Origin: Patescibacteria group bacterium
Lineage (GTDB): Bacteria > Patescibacteriota > Patescibacteriia > Patescibacteriales > UBA12465
Length of the DNA: 19,817 nt
Direction of reading: 5' to 3'
Assembly (NCBI GenBank): GCA_021734825.1
Contig: JAIPIE010000005.1
Span: 1 to 19,817, forward strand
Part shown: piece by piece, positions 14,699 through 19,817 of the stretch
Layout: each line of letters opens with the position of its first letter
Position numbering within the stretch: the stretch's first letter is position 1
Program-made: the position numbers and the translations under genes
The notes under the pieces: model-generated
Seen by the model: only the letters and a program-made list of their open reading frames with translations
The model's database searches: none
What the model was told of the DNA's origin: nothing

Positions 14699-15178
14699 TT
14701 AATTTAATTGCCAAATTGCATAATTTAAAAAAGCAGCAAAAGTTACCCAAGCCAGATAAGGCCAAAGTAGACAAGCCGCTCGCTTATCCACTCGATAAAA
14801 ATTAATCATCAAAGCGGCAATAGCCAACCATAGAGCAATTATTTCTAAAAAGGCAAGACGAGGATTTTGGAGAGTAAAGAAAAAATAAGACCACACAATA
14901 TTAAAACCGAATTGAATAAAAAACATAATAACTCCCTTTTTCACTAAAATATTTTTCCAGCCGTGACGCCAAACCAAATATAAAGAAATGCCCATTAAAA
15001 TAAAAAGTAAAGTCCAGACCGGACCAAAAATCCAGTTTGGTGGATTAAAACTCGGCTTCACTAAAGTCTCATACCATGATCCAGGGCCAGTCTGAGTAAA
15101 AAAAGTACCCAAAGAGCCAAGGCCAACGCTAACAACGATACTGCTAATTAATAGCAATCCATTTTTAATTTTTGTCAT
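14699..15178 (-). CDS. TspO/MBR-family tryptophan-rich sensory protein
   Basis: A 159-residue five-helix membrane protein of the translocator-protein family, whose members bind porphyrins and related ligands. Helix 1 is at about 7-26. The family signature follows: WYETLVKPSFNPPNWIFGPVW (35-55 in part), LMGISLYLVW, FNIVWSYFFF, and the C-terminal segment WPYLAWVTFAAFLNYAIWQLN, which holds the conserved ligand-pocket aromatics. Length and motif order are normal. It is the first gene of the five-gene operon and has an almost leaderless transcript if the extended -10 at 15199-15207 is used. No tetrapyrrole gene lies nearby to suggest the ligand. Confidence 0.94.
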   Translation of the reverse strand: MTKIKNGLLLISSIVVSVGLGSLGTFFTQTGPGSWYETLVKPSFNPPNWIFGPVWTLLFILMGISLYLVWRHGWKNILVKKGVIMFFIQFGFNIVWSYFFFTLQNPRLAFLEIIALWLAIAALMINFYRVDKRAACLLWPYLAWVTFAAFLNYAIWQLN

Positions 15179-15198
15179 ATAATGATTATTACTCTGAT

Positions 15199-15207
15199 AT
15201 TATAGCA
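15199..15207 (-). promoter_or_regulatory. Extended -10 promoter of the TspO operon
   Basis: On the minus strand TGCTATAAT (15199-15207) is a full-consensus extended -10. No good -35 is seen at 16 to 18 bases, and that region lies inside the terminator stem of the preceding operon. The predicted start near 15192 gives a leader of about 14 bases. Confidence 0.6.
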
Positions 15208-15243
15208 TAAAATAAAGCGACTGCCATTAAAATGACAGTCGCT
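15206..15243 (-). terminator. Rho-independent terminator of the MacAB-like operon
   Basis: AGCGACTG (15216-15223) pairs with CAGTCGCT (15236-15243), with an inner CATT/AATG stem. On the minus strand it is followed by a T-rich tract (TTATTTTATGC). It lies 29 bases after the stop of the last MacAB-operon gene. Confidence 0.8.
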
Positions 15244-15272
15244 AAATTTTTCAGAAATATTTTCAGGCTTTA

Positions 15273-15779
15273 TTAATCAAGTTGAGTCGGCACAGCAAAT
15301 TCTTGTGAACTGGAAGCAAAATTGTTTCGTTGTAGCAATAAACTGCCATCTGCCCTACTTTCAATGGTAAGAGCGCTTAAACTGCCATCACTATTTAAAT
15401 TACCGTTAGCAACAATATTTTGTCCGATATTTAAAGCCTCCAGAGTGGAAGTACTTAATTGATTAATAACAGTCGTCGGTGAAAAAAATACAATTTTTGA
15501 ACCACCATCAGGTAATTTGACGGTGAGGCTATTTTCATCTTTAGACATTATTTCTCCACTCAGCATATTAGCTCTAGCGGTGCCGGTACCAGCGCCAGCA
15601 CGTCCCATCACAGCTCCCTGTCCATTGACAGCGGCACCCATGCGATCCGCTTGACCAGCATAATTATTAAAAGTATTTGTCCCTATTTTTGCAGCACTCA
15701 TGCGTCCGCTATAAAATGATATAGCTGCCACGATAATGACGATAACAAGAAAAAATGCCAATTGTTTTTTGTCTAACAT
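15273..15779 (-). CDS. Membrane-anchored DUF5666-like protein
   Basis: A 168-residue protein with one N-terminal membrane anchor (about 7-23, LAFFLVIVIIVAAISFY). A Gly/Ala-rich flexible linker (about 40-70) and an extracytoplasmic beta domain (about 73-140) follow. That domain runs SGEIMSKDENSLTVKLPDGG, then TTVINQ, then IGQNIVANGNLNSDGS, the pattern of DUF5666-type small barrels. A polar tail ends at LD. Its function is unknown. It is last in the MacAB-like operon, 33 bases after the permease stop, and is followed by a terminator, so it may be an accessory or substrate-handling part of that exporter. The domain name is from recalled patterns, not a search. Confidence 0.75.
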   Translation of the reverse strand: MLDKKQLAFFLVIVIIVAAISFYSGRMSAAKIGTNTFNNYAGQADRMGAAVNGQGAVMGRAGAGTGTARANMLSGEIMSKDENSLTVKLPDGGSKIVFFSPTTVINQLSTSTLEALNIGQNIVANGNLNSDGSLSALTIESRADGSLLLQRNNFASSSQEFAVPTQLD

Positions 15780-15812
15780 AAATTTAATGCAAATTAAATA
15801 TATTAATTAAGA

Positions 15813-17027
15813 TTATTCATATCTAAGGGCGTCAATCGGATTTAATTTAGAAGCACGACGAGCAGGATAGTAGCCAAAAATAACACCAATAGCAGCCGAC
15901 ACACCAAAAGCCAATAAAATTGACGACCAGGAGACGGACGCACTTAAAGAGGCGAAAGTCGTAATACCCCAAGCAATTAACCAGCCCAATATTATTCCGA
16001 TAACGCCACCCAAAAATGTTAAAGTAATAGCCTCAGCTAAAAATTGATTACTAATATCATTACGTCTAGCACCAATCGCTTTGCGCAAACCAATTTCCTT
16101 AGTTCTTTCGGTAACATTAGTAAGCATCATATTCATAATGCCAATACCGCCAACAAGCAAGGATATCCCAGCAATAGCAGCTAAAAGCATAGTCAAAGTT
16201 TCGGTAATAGAGGAAGCCGCAGAGACAATATCGGCTTGATTCATGATGCGAAAATCAGCGGTTTCTGTCGTTTTATTATGTCGTTCCAGCAACAAACTAG
16301 TAGCTTGCTCCTGCACAGAAGTAATATCATCTTCACTGGTGGCGGAAATACTAATGGTCCCTACATATTTACTATTGGTAAAATATTTCTGTGCAACGGT
16401 ATAAGGAATAGTAATCTGATCATCTTGACTACTAGCACTACTGCCGCCTTTAGATTTAGTCATACCGACAATTTTAAAATTATTATTATTAATTTTAATT
16501 GTCTGGCCGACCGGATCAACGCCTTCACCAAATAAATCATCACGGACAGTGGGCCCGATTACCGCCACTTTACGAGAAGCAGTTATGTCAGATTCGCTGA
16601 AAAAATTACCGGATTCAATTTCTAGACTACGAACCTGTTGATAATCAACATTTGTCCCTAACACAGTCGTATTAGTATTGGCACTACCAGCCACTATTTG
16701 GTATCTTTTGGATATTTCCGGAGCAATTGCCTTAACACCGATAACATTTTTCTTAATCGCCTCCATATCGCTTAACGACAAAGATTCAGCGCTACCCATA
16801 CCACCACTAACTCCAGCCGAACGTGACGCTCCGGGCATAACCATAATTAAATTAGAACCAATAGATTGAATGCTTGACGTAATTGAATTTTGACTCCCCT
16901 GGCCAATGGCAGTCAAAGAAATAACAGAAGCAATACCAATAACAATACCGAGAATTGTTAAACCGGAACGAGCCTTATTAGCGGTAATAGCCGCGATTGT
17001 TTCTTGATATAAATCGTTTAACAACAT
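15813..17027 (-). CDS. MacB/FtsX-family ABC transporter permease
   Basis: A 404-residue permease starting at ATG 17027 (MLLNDLYQETIAAITANKAR), four bases after the ATPase stop. A longer frame to 17105 would overlap the ATPase and lacks support. TM1 (about 22-42, GLTILGIVIGIASVISLTAIG) is followed by QGSQNSITSSIQSIGSNLIMV, a standard MacB motif. A large extracytoplasmic MacB_PCD domain occupies about 50-270. Three C-terminal helices follow, including GGIGIMNMMLTNVTERTKEIG and RKAIGARRNDI, with a final helix ending in YYPARRASKLNPIDALRYE. This is the mechanotransmission type of exporter, not a channel transporter. Partners are the upstream ATPase and the adaptor. Substrate is unknown. Confidence 0.94.
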   Translation of the reverse strand: MLLNDLYQETIAAITANKARSGLTILGIVIGIASVISLTAIGQGSQNSITSSIQSIGSNLIMVMPGASRSAGVSGGMGSAESLSLSDMEAIKKNVIGVKAIAPEISKRYQIVAGSANTNTTVLGTNVDYQQVRSLEIESGNFFSESDITASRKVAVIGPTVRDDLFGEGVDPVGQTIKINNNNFKIVGMTKSKGGSSASSQDDQITIPYTVAQKYFTNSKYVGTISISATSEDDITSVQEQATSLLLERHNKTTETADFRIMNQADIVSAASSITETLTMLLAAIAGISLLVGGIGIMNMMLTNVTERTKEIGLRKAIGARRNDISNQFLAEAITLTFLGGVIGIILGWLIAWGITTFASLSASVSWSSILLAFGVSAAIGVIFGYYPARRASKLNPIDALRYE

Positions 17028-17031
17028 AAAT

Positions 17032-17736
17032 TTATAAAACGTCGGCGATGCGACCATCTTTAATATATATAACACGATCAGCATGAGCAGCCACATCGGC
17101 TTCATGAGTAATTAAAATAATCGTATGTCCCTCTTCTTTATTCAAACGCCGAAAAGTCTCTAACACAAACTCTCCAGTTTTTGTATCTAAGTTTCCGGTA
17201 GGTTCATCAGCTAAAATAATGGCTGGATTGTTAACCAAGGCTCGAGCAATGGCGACGCGCTGCATCTGTCCGCCGGACAATTGATTAGAAAGATGAAACC
17301 AGCGATCTTTATCCAAACCAGCTGCTTCCAAAGCTTTAGCCGAAAGATTAATACGATCAGCCAGCGGAGTTTCCGCATAAACAAGTGGCAACATCACATT
17401 ACGCCACACAGTCGCTCGTTTAAGCAAATTAAATGATTGAAAAACAAAGCCAATTTTATTTTTTCTAATATCTGCTAATTGATCATCCGATAATTTGGAG
17501 ACATCTTGACCATCAAGTAAATATGAACCACTACTAGGAGAATCTAGGGCACCAATAATATGCATGATAGTTGATTTACCAGAGCCTGATGGTCCGGTAA
17601 TCGCCACAAACTCTCCTTTTTTAATATGCAAAGATACATCAAATAATACCTGAGTAACTACATCTCCAGTCTGATATATTTTATTAATATTTTTACAAAC
17701 AATAACATTGTTATTATTTTTATTAGTCTTATCCAT
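17032..17736 (-). CDS. MacB-type ABC transporter ATP-binding protein
   Basis: A 234-residue cytoplasmic ATPase of the LolD/MacB class. I chose ATG 17736; an upstream in-frame GTG at 17778 lies inside the tail-coding region of the adaptor gene. All motifs are present: Walker A GPSGSGKS (48-55), Q-loop Q100 (FVFQSFNLL), signature LSGGQ (153-157), Walker B IILADE (173-178), D-loop GNLD and switch H211 (LITHE). The N-terminal MDKTNKNNNN is a short polar extension. It begins 16 bases after the original adaptor stop at 17753-17755 and ends four bases before the permease, which is normal operon spacing. It powers conformational cycling of the permease. Confidence 0.95.
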   Translation of the reverse strand: MDKTNKNNNNVIVCKNINKIYQTGDVVTQVLFDVSLHIKKGEFVAITGPSGSGKSTIMHIIGALDSPSSGSYLLDGQDVSKLSDDQLADIRKNKIGFVFQSFNLLKRATVWRNVMLPLVYAETPLADRINLSAKALEAAGLDKDRWFHLSNQLSGGQMQRVAIARALVNNPAIILADEPTGNLDTKTGEFVLETFRRLNKEEGHTIILITHEADVAAHADRVIYIKDGRIADVL

Positions 17737-17752
17737 AAATCTATTGCTCAAT

Positions 17753-17893
17753 TTACATGCCCGGAGGAACTCCTCCACCCATCATCCCAGAGCCTCTGCC
17801 TGTACCAGTACTACCACCAAGCAAACTAGTGGCACTTTTCGTAGTATTTGCACTACTTACCACCGTACCAATAACAGTTCTAACGACAACATA
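17753..17893 (-). pseudogene. Stranded C-terminal tail of the MacA-like adaptor, beyond an in-frame TAA
   Basis: Directly after the TAA at 17894-17896, and in the same frame, 46 codons remain open to TAA 17753-17755. They begin YVVVRTVIGTVV, which is the expected continuation of the adaptor's last beta strand after SGLEEG. They end in a Gly/Met/Pro-rich tail, GRGSGMMGGGVPPGM, of a kind I recall from related adaptors. The reading frame is kept, so one base substitution explains the stop. It is either a nonsense mutation, a sequencing or assembly error, or rarely read-through. If the TAA is real, this stretch is untranslated. Confidence 0.7.
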
Positions 17894-19817
17894 TTATCCT
17901 TCTTCAAGACCACTAATTATTGCGGTATTATTATCGTCAGCCAGACCGATGCTCACATAAACTGCTTCGGGGTCTGTATCTGACAATATGCCAGCACTGT
18001 CTAAAGTGCCGGTAAATTCTAAAGTTTCTACATAAGTATCACCATTACTATCAGTCTTTAGCGCTGCGTTCGGAACAGTTAAAACATTAACGCTTTGTTC
18101 AACTATAATATCGGCCGAAACCGTCATTTGTGGCTTAATACGCTCATCTTGCACATCAAGGGTAATTTTAACGTCATAAGTTACCACTCCCTGCGTAACA
18201 GTACCGACGCTGTCAATTTCTACTACCGTGCCGGTAATACTTAAATCTTCCAAGGCACTAAAAGTCAAAGTTGCTTTTTGCCCAACTTTTACCTTGGCCG
18301 CATCAACTTCATTTAAAGACATGGTTGCAACTTTATCTTCAGTAATAATAGTAGCCAAAGTATCACCAGCTTCAGTGTTTCTAACACTATCTCCCGCCTT
18401 TTTATTAACCTGTGCAATAATACCGTCAATCGGTGCTTTAACCGATGTTTCCGCTAACACATCTAGTGCCTCTTGATAACTAACCTCAGCTGAAGCAATT
18501 TGTAAATAATAAGAAGTTAAATCAACCGTTCGCGGTTTGGCAATTTTCAGATCAAACTGAGCCTCTGCACTTTCATAAGCATTTTTACGAGAAGCTAAAT
18601 CATTATTAGCACTATCTAAACTTTTTTGATTATCCACCTCAACTTGCTTTAATGAATTTTGAGCAGAAATCAAACTATTTTTGGCCGACTCCAAAGCAGA
18701 AGCTGCCTTATCTACACTGGATGAAAGAGAAATATCACTAGCCGAAGAATTTAATTTAGCCGAAGCGATTGCCCTTGCCGTTGTTTGCAAAGAGCTAAGT
18801 AAAGATATGCTAGACGATTCTTGAGACGAAGCCGACTGTTTATAAGCATCAAGTGCTGATTGTGAAAAACTAGAGGAAGTAATGGAATTAATAAGCACGT
18901 TAGATAAAGAACTGGCTAAGGCCTGCATGATATTAGCAGTCGCTTCCGTCTTCGTCAGCATATCTTCAATGTTCGCGTTAGTCCAAGTAAGACTAGCCAG
19001 ATTATAATCGGATACCAATTGAATATAACTGCCACGTGCGGCTTCATAATTATTATCAGCTTCATTTAAGGTCTGAGAATTACGCACTCCCAAATATATT
19101 TTATAAGTATGACTAGAACTATTATAATTATTTTTTTCTAAAATATTATCAGCTGTCACTAAAATATTACGCAAAGTAATGATGGCCGATGATACGGCAG
19201 TCTGAGCATCGCTATAAGCCTTGCTAAAACTCTGATCTTCCGAAGAAGCTGAAATATCAGAAGATGATAAAGAATCATCATAGTCTCGCTGTGCTTTATC
19301 CAAACTCAATTGAGCATTATCAACTTGCAACTGTGACTTACTCAAATTATCAACCAGAGAAATTTTAGTATACTCTAAATTTTTTTCGGCATTCTCATAA
19401 GATAGCTTGGCGGAATCAACCGATTTTTGCGATACAGCAATCTCTTCCGTACTAGGACCGGCCAGCTTCACATTTAAACTAGCCCGAGCAGCATCTAAAG
19501 AATTTTTAGCCTTACGAACTTGAGCCTGCGCGTCACTATCATCAAGACGAGCGATAATATCGCCCGTCTGCACTTTTTGTCCAGAGATTATGTTTAGCTC
19601 CAAAATATCACCTGAAGCAGCCGGATTAATATTTATCTGGTTAGAAGCGGATACCTGCCCGGTGCCGGAAATAATATTAATTACCGTACTCGTAGATACC
19701 GCCGCTAAGACATAGCGAGTTTCAGTGCCAGTACTACTCACTTGTTTAAAATAATAAAAGCCCCCCACTAAAATTAACAGGCAGATTAAATAAAACCATT
19801 TTGAACGTAAAACGCGC
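17894..19817 (-). CDS. MacA/HlyD-like periplasmic adaptor (start beyond window, C-terminus cut by a stop)
   Basis: Adaptor for the MacB-like ATPase and permease encoded just downstream. The frame is open to the window edge: RVLRSKWFYLICLLILVGGFYYF gives a membrane anchor immediately before an in-frame GTG at 19768, so the true start lies outside. Numbered from that GTG, the first lipoyl half is at about 36-76 (SGTGQVSASNQININPAASG). Long helices cover about 80-440, with an added helical block at about 180-340. The second lipoyl half is VKAPIDGIIAQVNKKAGDSV (443-462), then barrel and membrane-proximal domains to SGLEEG. The TAA there removes 46 expected residues (17753-17893). The helices are rich in Ser, Ala and Asn. 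No outer-membrane channel gene is seen. Confidence 0.88.
   Translation of the reverse strand, partial: RVLRSKWFYLICLLILVGGFYYFKQVSSTGTETRYVLAAVSTSTVINIISGTGQVSASNQININPAASGDILELNIISGQKVQTGDIIARLDDSDAQAQVRKAKNSLDAARASLNVKLAGPSTEEIAVSQKSVDSAKLSYENAEKNLEYTKISLVDNLSKSQLQVDNAQLSLDKAQRDYDDSLSSSDISASSEDQSFSKAYSDAQTAVSSAIITLRNILVTADNILEKNNYNSSSHTYKIYLGVRNSQTLNEADNNYEAARGSYIQLVSDYNLASLTWTNANIEDMLTKTEATANIMQALASSLSNVLINSITSSSFSQSALDAYKQSASSQESSSISLLSSLQTTARAIASAKLNSSASDISLSSSVDKAASALESAKNSLISAQNSLKQVEVDNQKSLDSANNDLASRKNAYESAEAQFDLKIAKPRTVDLTSYYLQIASAEVSYQEALDVLAETSVKAPIDGIIAQVNKKAGDSVRNTEAGDTLATIITEDKVATMSLNEVDAAKVKVGQKATLTFSALEDLSITGTVVEIDSVGTVTQGVVTYDVKITLDVQDERIKPQMTVSADIIVEQSVNVLTVPNAALKTDSNGDTYVETLEFTGTLDSAGILSDTDPEAVYVSIGLADDNNTAIISGLEEG

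Noticed and set aside
17771..17778. GGAGGAG as a Shine-Dalgarno for the MacB ATPase
   Set aside because: It is more than 30 bases from the ATG at 17736 and encodes the Gly-Gly run of the adaptor tail.
17894..17896. UAA read as a sense codon (recoding) in the MacA-like adaptor
   Set aside because: TAA ends several other genes here, including hisS, the response regulator, the RND pump and the Nudix gene. TGA and TAG also end genes. No structured read-through signal is obvious. A point mutation or base error is simpler.
17890..17900. Frameshift as the cause of the adaptor truncation
   Set aside because: The downstream tail continues in the same frame as the upstream protein, so no net insertion or deletion is needed.
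19766..19768. GTG as the start of the MacA-like adaptor
   Set aside because: The frame stays open to the window edge and the residues just upstream form the expected membrane anchor, so the real start is outside the window.
1..19817. Mobile element, phage, CRISPR or RNA gene
   Set aside because: I saw no transposase, integrase, phage structural gene, regularly spaced repeats, tRNA cloverleaf or rRNA sequence in the window.

Overview
The window is AT-rich, gene-dense and mostly transcribed from the minus strand. It looks like a chromosomal segment from a small-genome bacterium, most plausibly a member of the Candidate Phyla Radiation (Patescibacteria). That placement is an inference. It rests on the two adaptor-based exporters whose adaptors carry an extra helical block, a fused ADP-forming acyl-CoA synthetase, a eukaryote-like pyrimidine 5'-nucleotidase, a HisRS with an arginine-less motif 3, and the near absence of Shine-Dalgarno sequences. 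TAA, TAG and TGA all end genes here, which argues against the UGA-recoding Absconditabacteria and Gracilibacteria. There is no rRNA, tRNA, CRISPR array, insertion sequence or phage gene.

Layout. (1) 1-3670: the 5' part of a HAD phosphatase gene and hisS (both minus), a divergent orphan OmpR/PhoB-type response regulator (plus), and rarA (minus), which meets the regulator gene tail to tail. (2) 3710-4437: a self-contained plus-strand unit with a consensus promoter, an unknown multi-spanning membrane protein, a previously uncalled 44-residue ORF joined to it by an ATGA overlap, and a bidirectional terminator. (3) 4457-10327: a minus-strand efflux operon, marR, then a lipoprotein adaptor, then an RND pump. 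Its promoter carries a perfect 18-bp palindrome over the spacer and extended -10, consistent with MarR autorepression. (4) 10423-15207: a five-gene minus-strand operon, TspO/MBR protein, UMPH-1-type 5'-nucleotidase, Nudix hydrolase, acyl-CoA synthetase (ADP-forming), DUF1295 membrane protein, ending in a strong terminator. (5) 15206-19817: a MacAB-like operon, adaptor (5' end beyond the window), ABC ATPase, FtsX/MacB permease and a membrane-anchored DUF5666-like protein.

The most notable points are these. The MacA-like adaptor has an in-frame TAA, after which 46 codons still encode the expected C-terminal strand and glycine-rich tail. The RND and ABC adaptors share a gapless 33-residue motif (14 identities) inside an extra block in their helical hairpins. 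The RND pump has an extra pair of predicted membrane helices plus a charged linker between its two halves. The 163-residue and 44-residue pair forms an uncharacterised two-gene unit. Several promoters lie inside or against the terminator of the preceding gene, so regulatory sequence is tightly packed.
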